Below, in pieces: positions 43,366-51,035 of a stretch of 64,000 bases of DNA. The stretch comes from Allobosea sp. WAO (GTDB lineage: Bacteria; Pseudomonadota; Alphaproteobacteria; Rhizobiales; Beijerinckiaceae), in assembly GCF_001509835.1 (NCBI RefSeq), contig NZ_JXTJ01000020.1:1-64000 (forward strand), given 5' to 3'. The notes beneath the pieces were generated by a model that made no database searches, had not been told where the DNA came from, and saw only the letters and a list, made by a program, of their open reading frames with translations. Numbering within the stretch: the first letter of the stretch is position 1; each line of letters opens with the position of its first letter. A program made the position numbers and the translations under genes.

Positions 43366-45117
43366 TCAGGACCTGAGCACCGCCGGCGGCCGGGGCGCGA
43401 TCTCGACCCGCTCCGGCGCGAGCAGCGCAAGCCCGCCATCGGCGGCGGCGGCCAAGGTGTGGATGTAGAAGCCCGTCGGCATGTCGTCCGTCGCCTCCAT
43501 CACCGGGGACGGTGCCGAGACGATCTTCAGTGACCCGCAGCGCCCGATCCAGTCGACATGGCGATGCCCGTGCATCGCCACCAGCCGGTGCGCCATCGGC
43601 TTGAGCTGGCGCACGAAGCGGCTGCCATTGATCAGCGCGGTACCGATCCGCTCCGAGAAGGCCTTGGCGGGCTGCGGGTATTCGACCGGGTGATGGTGCA
43701 GGCCGATGATCCAGCGCGCCTTCGGGAAGCGTCGCAGCACGGCGAGCATCGCCTGCAGATCCTCCTCCGCCACCAGCCCTAGCGCATTGGTGAAGGAGAA
43801 ATGCGTCTCGGCATTGGAGTTGAGCAGGATGACGCCGAGCCCGTCTTCCTCGGCCGGCGGCAGCACCATCGGGAAGACATCGGCCCAGACCGCGGAAAGC
43901 CCGGCCGACAGCCGCAGCGTGCCGGCATCGGCGAAGACGCCGATCGCCTCGCGATGCGGCTCCAGCGCCGCGGCGAGCGTGCTTGCCAGCCCCGCCCGGT
44001 CGCGATCGAGCACCTGGACGCGCTCGCCCTGGATCGCCGCCATGGCCGAGAGCGTCCGCATCTGGCGCAGACGCTTGCCGGGGCTCGTCGGCAATTCGAG
44101 CCGGGCGGGATTAGCCCGGTCGACGATGTTGAGATCATGGTTGCCGGGCAGGATCAGGCAGCGTTCCGCCAGCGCCGGATGGCGTGCCATCGCGTCGAGG
44201 AACTCGGCCCATTCGGCCGAGCGCCCGGCATCAGTCAGGTCGCCGGTGATCAGCAGTAGGTCGAGCGGCTCCTCTGCATGGATTTCGTCCAGCCTTTCGA
44301 GCACCTGGGCGAGGCGCTCATTGCCGCGCGGTCCGGCGCGGCCGCTCTCGATCCGGAAGCCGTAGCGTTCGCCGACGACATGGATGTCGGAGAAATGCGC
44401 CACCCGCCAGCGCCGCGCCGTGGCAGGTGCCTCGTCGAAGCCACCGAGATCGCGCGGCTGGTCCATCAGCCCGTCGGCGAGCCCCCAGGCGAGCGAGGCG
44501 AGCGCGAGATAGCCGGCCATCAGCGTGACCGTGTTGGCGAGCGCCGGCACGATCAGCCGCAGGGGATGGGCGAGATCGGCGAACTCGCCGGACCAGCGCG
44601 TCGCCGGCCACACCAGGCCGACTACAACGGCGGCGCCGGCGCTGGCGAGCAGGCCCGCGCCGACCGCGGTCGCGGCGCGCAGGGCCGCCCGCTTGTCCTC
44701 GCTCGCCCCGGCCGTCAGAAAACGTTCGGCGAGATGGCGCAGCCCCTCGCGGCAGAGGGCGTAGACCGGCTGCACGGCGAGCGAGTTCAGCGACCAGAAG
44801 CTGCGTTCGGCGAGGCGCAACAGCGGCCTGAAGCCGTACCAGCCAGCGACCGCGATCAGCGCCAGCAACACGAGCGAGCCGATGCCGGCGAGCGCCTGGA
44901 CCCGGCCAGCCACCGACGAGAACCAGGCCGTGGCGAGGAGCGGCGCCAGCCCAAGCAGCGCCCCGGGGACCAAAGCGAGAATGACCCAGGCCAGCGCCAG
45001 CTTCGGCAGGTTGATCTCGCCGAGCAGGCTGCCCGCGATCGCCAGCAGCGAACGCTTCTTGGTGCTGCTGAAATCGTCCTCGGCGTCGCCGGCACGCGGC
45101 TCGATGATCGGCGCCAT
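43366..45117 (-). CDS. Membrane-anchored metallophosphoesterase
   Basis: A 583-residue protein. The N-terminal 220 residues hold four to five hydrophobic helices (for example LALAWVILALVPGALLGLAPLLA and LVLLALIAVAGWYGF). A calcineurin-like phosphoesterase domain follows with every metal motif: FSDIHV, LLITGDLTD, LPGNHDLN, GLHHHPVEYP and AMHGHRHVD. The phosphate ester it cleaves is unknown; cyclic nucleotides or lipid head groups are possible. It is read away from the antiporter cluster, sharing a 366-bp upstream region. Confidence 0.87.
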   Translation of the reverse strand: MAPIIEPRAGDAEDDFSSTKKRSLLAIAGSLLGEINLPKLALAWVILALVPGALLGLAPLLATAWFSSVAGRVQALAGIGSLVLLALIAVAGWYGFRPLLRLAERSFWSLNSLAVQPVYALCREGLRHLAERFLTAGASEDKRAALRAATAVGAGLLASAGAAVVVGLVWPATRWSGEFADLAHPLRLIVPALANTVTLMAGYLALASLAWGLADGLMDQPRDLGGFDEAPATARRWRVAHFSDIHVVGERYGFRIESGRAGPRGNERLAQVLERLDEIHAEEPLDLLLITGDLTDAGRSAEWAEFLDAMARHPALAERCLILPGNHDLNIVDRANPARLELPTSPGKRLRQMRTLSAMAAIQGERVQVLDRDRAGLASTLAAALEPHREAIGVFADAGTLRLSAGLSAVWADVFPMVLPPAEEDGLGVILLNSNAETHFSFTNALGLVAEEDLQAMLAVLRRFPKARWIIGLHHHPVEYPQPAKAFSERIGTALINGSRFVRQLKPMAHRLVAMHGHRHVDWIGRCGSLKIVSAPSPVMEATDDMPTGFYIHTLAAAADGGLALLAPERVEIAPRPPAVLRS

Positions 45118-45483
45118 GCTCAGACGCCCCGCCCATGATCAGCTCCGGCCGGCATGCTTGGCTGTCTGGTCCGCATCTCTCGCTCCCCCGGCCTGCCACT
45201 CGTTCCGACCGGCACGCGCCAAGGGATAACCGGCCTCGCGCGGCCTTGCACCTCCCCGCAGCCAGTCCGCGCGGCAGAAGGCGAGAATGGGACGCCGGGC
45301 ACAGGATTGAGACAGGAGGCTGATGCCCATGCCATGACCGAACGGTACCCTTGGCGAGGATCATCGGGCCGATTCCGGCCTGTGAAACCGCAGTTTGGCG
45401 CAGTGTCGACATGCCTTCGGTCGGACACCGTCGCGCCCGACATGGCAACGCGCCGGCATGAAGGCTCGCGAGAAACGGCACCG
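45118..45483. other. Divergent intergenic region, metallophosphoesterase / antiporter operon
   Basis: 366 bp with no gene I can support. Short reading frames here have no family resemblance and a plain GC-rich codon bias. No convincing promoter hexamers or palindromes were found, though it must hold promoters for both directions. Confidence 0.45.
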
Positions 45484-45981
45484 ATGCCCGAGAATTTCAC
45501 CCCGAGGCATGTGCTTTTGACCCGCGGGGCCGGCTTTCTCGCTCTGTGGCTGGTTCTGATGGGGCCCGCCCTGAAGGACTTGCCCGTCGGAATCGTCGCG
45601 GCCGCCGCGGCCGCCTGGACGAGCGCGTTTCTCTGGCCGGCGCGCGGCGGGCTGTCCTTTTCCGGCATGCTGCGCTTCCTCGTCCGCTTCCTGCCCCAGT
45701 CGGTCGCGGCAGGTGTCGATGTCGCGCGCCGCGCCTTCGCGCCCGTCCCTCCGCTCCAGCCGGGCTTCGTCACCTACCAAACCGCCCTGCCCGCCGGCAT
45801 GGCGCGCCAGGCCTGCTGCGCCGTGATGAGCCTGCAACCCGGCAAGCTGCCGGTCGCGGCCGAGGCCGACGGCACGCTCCATATCCACTGCCTCGACCTG
45901 CGCGAGCCCGTGGCCGAACAGCTCGCCGCCGACGAAGCCGCCTTCTGCGAGACGCTGCAGGATGGAGGTCGCAATGGCTGA
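45484..45981 (+). CDS. mrpE: Mrp-like cation/H+ antiporter subunit E
   Basis: A 165-residue MnhE/MrpE-type subunit. Two N-terminal hydrophobic helices (GAGFLALWLVLMGPA, LPVGIVAAAAAAWTSAFLWP) are followed by the conserved soluble tail: LRFLVRFLPQSVAAGVDVARRAFAP, AGMARQACCAVMSLQPGKLPVAAEADGTLHIHCLD. First gene of a seven-gene operon. Its last eight bases overlap subunit F. ATG 45484 is chosen at the family's usual N-terminus; the ribosome-binding site is weak. Confidence 0.85.
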   Translation: MPENFTPRHVLLTRGAGFLALWLVLMGPALKDLPVGIVAAAAAAWTSAFLWPARGGLSFSGMLRFLVRFLPQSVAAGVDVARRAFAPVPPLQPGFVTYQTALPAGMARQACCAVMSLQPGKLPVAAEADGTLHIHCLDLREPVAEQLAADEAAFCETLQDGGRNG

Positions 45982-46264
45982 GTTCCTCACCGGCGCAGCG
46001 TTCTTCATCCTGGCCGTTACGGCGCTCGGCCTGTTCAGGGTGCTGCGCTCGGAGCTCGCGGTCGAACGCATGATGGCGGTGCAACTGCTCGGAACCGGCG
46101 CCGCCGCCGCGCTGGTTCTGCTCGGCGCCGCCTCAACTTCCCCCGCCACGACCGATGTCGCACTGCTGCTGATGCTGCTCGCGGCCTTTTCTTGCGCCGC
46201 CTTCACCCTCGGCCAATCGGAGGAGCCGGGCGACGCCCCCGCGCCGAAGGGCGACGAGTCATGA
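45974..46264 (+). CDS. mrpF: Mrp-like cation/H+ antiporter subunit F
   Basis: A 96-residue protein with three hydrophobic helices, the size and layout of MrpF. FRVLRSELAVERMMAVQLLGTGAAAALVLLG corresponds to the conserved R(x)n-D-R/E-R segment of that subunit. GGAGG lies at 45965 upstream of ATG 45974. It overlaps both neighbours. In Mrp complexes F is a small membrane subunit packed against E and G. Confidence 0.8.
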   Translation: MAEFLTGAAFFILAVTALGLFRVLRSELAVERMMAVQLLGTGAAAALVLLGAASTSPATTDVALLLMLLAAFSCAAFTLGQSEEPGDAPAPKGDES

Positions 46265-46554
46265 GCGCGCTCGCCGATCTCTTCACGCTCGTGATGGTCG
46301 CTGGCGGTGCGCTGCTCTTCCTCGCCGGCACGCTCGGCCTGCTGCGCTTTCCGGACACGCTGAGCCGGCTGCACGCGCTCAGCAAGGCCGACAATCTCGG
46401 CCTCGGTCTGATCGTGCTCGGCCTCCTGCCCCAGGTCGGCAGCATCGCCGGCGGGCTGAAACTGGTCTGCGTATGGCTGCTCGCCCAGCTTTCGGCCGCG
46501 ACAGCGAGTCAGCTGATCGCCGGCGCCCTGCATCGCCGCAAGTCCGGCCGATGA
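46261..46554 (+). CDS. mrpG: Mrp-like cation/H+ antiporter subunit G
   Basis: A 97-residue protein with three hydrophobic helices. The family block GTLGLLRFPDTLSRLHALSKADNLGLGLIVLG is unmistakable for MrpG/MnhG. It overlaps subunit F and the following subunit by four bases on each side (ATGA), so stoichiometric translation is likely. Confidence 0.9.
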   Translation: MSALADLFTLVMVAGGALLFLAGTLGLLRFPDTLSRLHALSKADNLGLGLIVLGLLPQVGSIAGGLKLVCVWLLAQLSAATASQLIAGALHRRKSGR

Positions 46555-47492
46555 ACCTCCTCCTCGACCTCGCGCTCGTCGCCTGGCTCGTCGTGCTGGC
46601 GCTCCATGTCGCCCGCACCGGCGACGACCGCAATGCGATCGTCGCCTTCATCGCCTTCGGCCTGCTGCTCGGCCTGGCCTGGACCCGTCTCGGGGCGATC
46701 GACGTCGCGCTGACCGAGGCGGCGATCGGCGGCGGCATCACCGGCCTGCTGCTGCTGCGCGCCGAAGCGCATCTGCGCCGCGGCAGGCAGGCCGACGGCG
46801 CCCCGCGTCAAGGCGGCGGCGCGAAGACCATCGTCGCGGCCCTGGCGAGCGCCGTGGTCGCCCTCGGCCTTGGCCTCGCCGTGCTCGCCTTTCCCTCGCC
46901 GGCACCGACGCTGGCCCAGCCGGCGCTTGCGGCGATCGACGCGACCGGGCTCGGCAACCCGGTGACGGCGGTCTTGCTCGCCTACCGGGCACTGGACACG
47001 CTGCTCGAAAAGGTCGTCGTGCTACTCGCTCTGCTCGGCGTCTGGGCGCTCACTCCTGATAATCTCTGGGGCGGCGCGCCGGAACTCAAGGAAGCGAATC
47101 CGCCGCAGCCGCTGCTCTACCTCGCCCGCACGCTGCCTCCTTTCGGGGTGCTGATCGCCGTCTACATGGTCTGGGTCGGCGCCGACGCGCCGGGCGGCAC
47201 CTTCCAGGCCGGCAGCATCCTCGCGGCGATGTGGCTGCTCGTCATGCTGGCCGGGCTCAGCCCGGCGCCCGAGACGCGCAGCAGATTGCTGCGACTGCTC
47301 CTGGTTGGCGGGCCGGCCCTGTTCTTCGCCATCGGCTTCCTTGGCTTTGCCGTCGCCGGCGGCTTCCTCGCCTATCCCAAGCCGCTGGCCAAGGCGCTGA
47401 TCGTCGGCATCGAAGCCGCCCTGACGGTCGCGATCGCGCTCGCGCTCGGCCTGCTCGTCGCGGGCCCCTCCAACAAGGCGCCGGCCCGATGA
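46551..47492 (+). CDS. mrpB: Fused DUF4040 (MrpA C-terminal type) and MrpB-like subunit
   Basis: A 313-residue membrane protein with about eight helices. The first part (residues 1-75) matches the DUF4040/MbhD segment normally found near the C-terminus of MrpA (AFIAFGLLLGLAWTRLGAIDVALTEAAIGGGITGLLLL). The second part matches MnhB/MrpB (LARTLPPFGVLIAVYMVWVGADAPGGTFQAGSILAAMWLLVMLAG). The join includes LGNPVTAVLLAYRALDTLLEKVVVLLALLGVWAL, which resembles MbhE. A full MrpA is absent from the window. Overlaps both neighbours by four bases. Confidence 0.85.
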   Translation: MNLLLDLALVAWLVVLALHVARTGDDRNAIVAFIAFGLLLGLAWTRLGAIDVALTEAAIGGGITGLLLLRAEAHLRRGRQADGAPRQGGGAKTIVAALASAVVALGLGLAVLAFPSPAPTLAQPALAAIDATGLGNPVTAVLLAYRALDTLLEKVVVLLALLGVWALTPDNLWGGAPELKEANPPQPLLYLARTLPPFGVLIAVYMVWVGADAPGGTFQAGSILAAMWLLVMLAGLSPAPETRSRLLRLLLVGGPALFFAIGFLGFAVAGGFLAYPKPLAKALIVGIEAALTVAIALALGLLVAGPSNKAPAR

Positions 47493-47839
47493 CCCTCGCC
47501 GCCTTGGACAGCGCCACCTTGTTCGGCCTGTGCGGCGCGGCGCTCGCCGGCATCGGCCTGTTCGTCGTGATCGCCCATCCCGGGCTGCTGCGCCGGCTGG
47601 TCGGCTTCAACATTCTCGGCGCCGGCATTTTCATGGTCTTCGGGGCGGTGGCCCGGCGCGGCGCCGCGGCTGGCTTGCCGGGCGACCCCGTGCCGCAGGC
47701 GATGGTGATCACCGGCATCGTCGTCGCCTTCTCGGCGAGCGCGCTCGCCGTGGCGCTGCTGCGACGCCTTTTCGATCTCACCGGTCGCGACAGCTTGGAA
47801 CCGCCGGCAGCCGGCAAAACGCCGCGAGCCGAGTCATGA
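47489..47839 (+). CDS. mrpC: Mrp-like cation/H+ antiporter subunit C (NuoK-like)
   Basis: A 116-residue protein with three hydrophobic helices, as in MrpC and its homologue NuoK. GIGLFVVIAHPGLLRRLVGFNILGAGIFMVFGAVA and DPVPQAMVITGIVVAFSASALAVALLRRL are the two conserved blocks. It is coupled to both neighbours by ATGA overlaps. Confidence 0.9.
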   Translation: MTLAALDSATLFGLCGAALAGIGLFVVIAHPGLLRRLVGFNILGAGIFMVFGAVARRGAAAGLPGDPVPQAMVITGIVVAFSASALAVALLRRLFDLTGRDSLEPPAAGKTPRAES

Positions 47840-49371
47840 CGCCGCTCGCCCTGGCTCCTGTCCATGTCGCAACACCGGGCGGCTACCTGCTCGTGCTGGC
47901 GCTGACCTTGCCGGTCCTCGGCGTGCTGGCGATCCTGGCGCTCGCACCGCGCCGCGCGAGGCAGGTCGCCCTCGCCAGCATGGCGGCGGGCCTTGCCGTC
48001 GCCATCGCCATCCTCGCCGAGCTCCTGCGGACCGGCGATGCGCTGACCTATGTCGTCGGCGGCTGGCAGCCACCGCTCGGCATCGCCCTGCGGGCCGACG
48101 GGCTTTCTGCCGCGCTGATCGCGATGACGGCGCTGGTGATCTGCGCAACCGGCCTGTTCGCCCGTGGCATGCACGATCTTGCGCCTGAAACGCGCGATGG
48201 CCGGGCGGCGACGACCTTTTGGGCCCTGCTGCTCGCGACCTGGAGCGCGCTGAACGCCGTCTTCCTCGGCGAGGACCTGTTCAACCTCTATGTCGCGCTG
48301 GAGCTGCTGACCTTCGCCGCCGTGCCTCTGGTCTGCCTCGATGGCCGGGCCGAGACCATGGCGGCGGCGCTGCGCTATCTGATGTTCGCGCTGCTCGGAT
48401 CGCTGCTCTATCTGCTCGGCGTCGGCCTGATCTACGGCGCATTCGGCACGCTCGACATCAGGATCCTGTCGGGGCTGGGCGATGGCGGCCCGGCCCTGTC
48501 GGTCGCGCTGGCGCTGATGATCGCCGGGCTGCTCGCCAAGGCGGCGCTGTTCCCGCTGCATCTGTGGCTGCCGCCCGCCCATGCCGGAGCTCCGGCAGCC
48601 GCGAGCGCAGTGCTCTCGGCGCTGGTGATCAAGGCGCCGGTGTTCCTAATCCTGCGGCTCGTGCTCGATGTCGCGCCGCCGGAGGCGGCAGCCTTCGCCG
48701 GACAGCTCCTCGCCGTGCTCGGGGCTTCCTCCATCCTGTTCTGCAGCGTCATGGCGCTCAGGCAGGCGCGGCTGAAGCTGATGATCGCCTATTCGACGGT
48801 GGCGCAGATCGGCTATCTCTTCATCGTCTTCCCGCTCGCCTCGGGGCCGGAGGGAATGCCGCCCTGGGAGACCATCGCCTGGACCGGCGGCACGCTCCAG
48901 CTCGTCTCGCATGCGCTCGCCAAGGCCGCGATGTTCCTGGCGGCCGGCGTGGTCGCCGAGGCCTTCGGCCATGACCGCATCGCCGATCTCGGTGGCTTCG
49001 GTCGCGCCCTGCCGCTCAGCGCCGCGGCCTTCGGCCTCGCTGGCCTCTCGCTGATGGGCATCCCACCGAGCGGCGGCTTCATCGCCAAATGCCTGCTGCT
49101 GACCGCGGCCGTGATCAACGGCCATCCCTGGCTGGCAGCCACCATCCTGGCCGGCGGCCTACTCGCCGGCGGCTATGTTTTCCGGGTGATCAACACCGCC
49201 CTCGCCAGCCCCGCAATGCCGCTCACGACGCGAAGGACGATCCCGCGGCGGCTCGAGATGACGGCGCTTGCCCTCGCCGTGGCAGCGGTACTGCTCGGCT
49301 TCATCCCGCTCGAGCCCTTCGGTCTCCTGCAGATCGGCCGCTCAGGCCTCGCGACCGCGGTTCTGCCATGA
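47836..49371 (+). CDS. mrpD: Mrp-like antiporter subunit D (NuoN/NuoM-like), first copy
   Basis: A 511-residue proton-pumping subunit homologue with about 14 helices. The key Glu on helix 5 (FNLYVALELLTFAAVPLV) and Lys in the broken-helix region (AKAALFPLHLWLPPAHAGAPAAASAVLSALVIKAPVFLI) are both visible, as is VSHALAKAAMFLAAGVVAE. It would conduct protons in exchange for a cation, or act as part of a larger redox complex. Followed by a related but shorter-motif homologue. Confidence 0.9.
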   Translation: MTPLALAPVHVATPGGYLLVLALTLPVLGVLAILALAPRRARQVALASMAAGLAVAIAILAELLRTGDALTYVVGGWQPPLGIALRADGLSAALIAMTALVICATGLFARGMHDLAPETRDGRAATTFWALLLATWSALNAVFLGEDLFNLYVALELLTFAAVPLVCLDGRAETMAAALRYLMFALLGSLLYLLGVGLIYGAFGTLDIRILSGLGDGGPALSVALALMIAGLLAKAALFPLHLWLPPAHAGAPAAASAVLSALVIKAPVFLILRLVLDVAPPEAAAFAGQLLAVLGASSILFCSVMALRQARLKLMIAYSTVAQIGYLFIVFPLASGPEGMPPWETIAWTGGTLQLVSHALAKAAMFLAAGVVAEAFGHDRIADLGGFGRALPLSAAAFGLAGLSLMGIPPSGGFIAKCLLLTAAVINGHPWLAATILAGGLLAGGYVFRVINTALASPAMPLTTRRTIPRRLEMTALALAVAAVLLGFIPLEPFGLLQIGRSGLATAVLP

Positions 49372-50999
49372 CTGCCTCCGGCTCGCTCCTCGCCGCGACC
49401 ATCCTGCTGCCGCTCGCCATGGCGGCCCTTTGCTTGTCCAGCGGCTTCCGGGCGCGGGCGCCGTCCCTGCTCGTGCTGGCCCCGCTCCCCGCGCTATTCG
49501 CCGCGCTTCTGGTGCCGGAAGGCACCTCCGCCCTACTCCCGCCGCCCTTCCGCCTGTCGCTGATGCTCGACCGGCCGGGCGCGATCCTGCTCGGCGGCGC
49601 CGCTCTGCTGTGGAGCGCCGCCGGCGCCTTCACCGCCTCCTATATGCGCAGCGATCCGGCCAAGGCCGGCTTCGCCGTCTGGTGGCTCCTGACCCTCGCC
49701 GGCAGCCTCGGCCTGTTCATCGTCCGCGACATCGCCAATTTCTACCTGCTCTTCACCCTGGCGAGCCTCGCCGCCTACGGGCTGATCGTCCACGAACAGA
49801 CCGCGCGCGCTCACCGCGCCGGCACCGTCTATGTCGTGCTGGCGCTAGTTGCGGAAGCCTTCCTGCTGCTCGCCTTCGTGATGCTCGCAGCCGGCCATCC
49901 CGACCCAAATCCCGCGATCCGGGACGTGGTCGCGACGCTGCCCGCCGCGCCGCTGCGCGATGCCATCGTCACCCTCCTCGTCCTCGGTTTCGCCCTGAAG
50001 CTCGGTCTCGTCCCGCTGCATGTCTGGCTGCCGCTCGCCCATCCCGCCGCGCCGATGCCGGCTTCGGCAGTGCTCAGCGGCGTCGTGGTCAAGGCCGGCG
50101 CGATCGGGCTGATCCGCTTCCTGCCCTTCGAGGCCGGCCTGCCCTTCTGGGGCACGCTGCTGATCGGCGCCGGCTTCGTCACCGCCTATTACGCGGCGAT
50201 CGTCGGCGTCACCCAGACCCGCGCCAAGACCATCCTGGCCTATTCCACCGTCAGCCAGATGGGCCTGCTCGCCGTGCTGCTCGGCGTCGGCCTCGAAAAC
50301 GCCGACCCCGGCGCGACCAGCCTCGTCGCCTACTACGCCGTGCACCACACGCTGGTGAAGGGCGCGCTCTTCCTGGCGGTTGCTGTCCTGGCCGCGACCG
50401 GCGGGGCGCAACTGCGGCCGGTCCTGCTGCTGACCGCCATCCTCGCGCTCAGCCTCGGCGGCATGCCCTTGACCAGCGGCGCGCTCGCCAAGCTCGCAAG
50501 CAAGCCGATGCTCGGATACGGGCTGGTCAGCCAGGCCATGGCGCTGGCCGGCGCCGGCAGCACGATGCTGATGCTGCATTTCGTCCTGATCGTCGCACGC
50601 GACGCCAGGGGCAATCCCGCCTCCGTCGCACCAATCGGCCAGCTCATCCCCTGGCTCGCGGTCGCCGCCGCCTCGCTGATCCTGCCCTGGTCGCTCTATC
50701 CGGCGATCTCCGGTGAGCCGCTGGCGAGCCTGGTCCAGCCCGATGCGCTCTGGAAGCTGCTCTGGCCGATGCTGCTCGGCGCCCTCGCCTTGCTGCTCGT
50801 CCGGCGCTTTGAGCGCCTGCCGGGCGCCATTCCGGAAGGCGACATCGTCGTCCTCGCCGAAGCGGGGACGCCCGCCATTGCCCGTCTTGCCGCTTTCGTC
50901 GAGCGGGCCGATGCTCAACTGCGCCGCTGGCCGGTGGCCGGGCTCTTGCTGCTGACGCTCGCCATCCTCATCGGCGGCGCCCTGATGCTTCAGGCCTGA
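49368..50999 (+). CDS. Second MrpD/NuoL-like antiporter subunit
   Basis: A 543-residue homologue of the antiporter subunits with about 14 helices. The broken-helix block is conserved (LGFALKLGLVPLHVWLPLAHPAAPMPASAVLSGVVVKAGAIGLI), as is YYAVHHTLVKGALFLAVAVLAATGG. At helix 5 the sequence reads ANFYLLFTLASLAAYGLIVHE, so the usual Glu is not at the expected place (Thr-Leu instead of Glu), which may alter proton coupling. It replaces the large MrpA of classical operons. It overlaps subunit D by four bases and ends the operon. Confidence 0.82.
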   Translation: MTASGSLLAATILLPLAMAALCLSSGFRARAPSLLVLAPLPALFAALLVPEGTSALLPPPFRLSLMLDRPGAILLGGAALLWSAAGAFTASYMRSDPAKAGFAVWWLLTLAGSLGLFIVRDIANFYLLFTLASLAAYGLIVHEQTARAHRAGTVYVVLALVAEAFLLLAFVMLAAGHPDPNPAIRDVVATLPAAPLRDAIVTLLVLGFALKLGLVPLHVWLPLAHPAAPMPASAVLSGVVVKAGAIGLIRFLPFEAGLPFWGTLLIGAGFVTAYYAAIVGVTQTRAKTILAYSTVSQMGLLAVLLGVGLENADPGATSLVAYYAVHHTLVKGALFLAVAVLAATGGAQLRPVLLLTAILALSLGGMPLTSGALAKLASKPMLGYGLVSQAMALAGAGSTMLMLHFVLIVARDARGNPASVAPIGQLIPWLAVAAASLILPWSLYPAISGEPLASLVQPDALWKLLWPMLLGALALLLVRRFERLPGAIPEGDIVVLAEAGTPAIARLAAFVERADAQLRRWPVAGLLLLTLAILIGGALMLQA

Positions 51000-51035
51000 C
51001 CGACCGCGCAGAGCAAGTACAGAACTGGACCCAAT

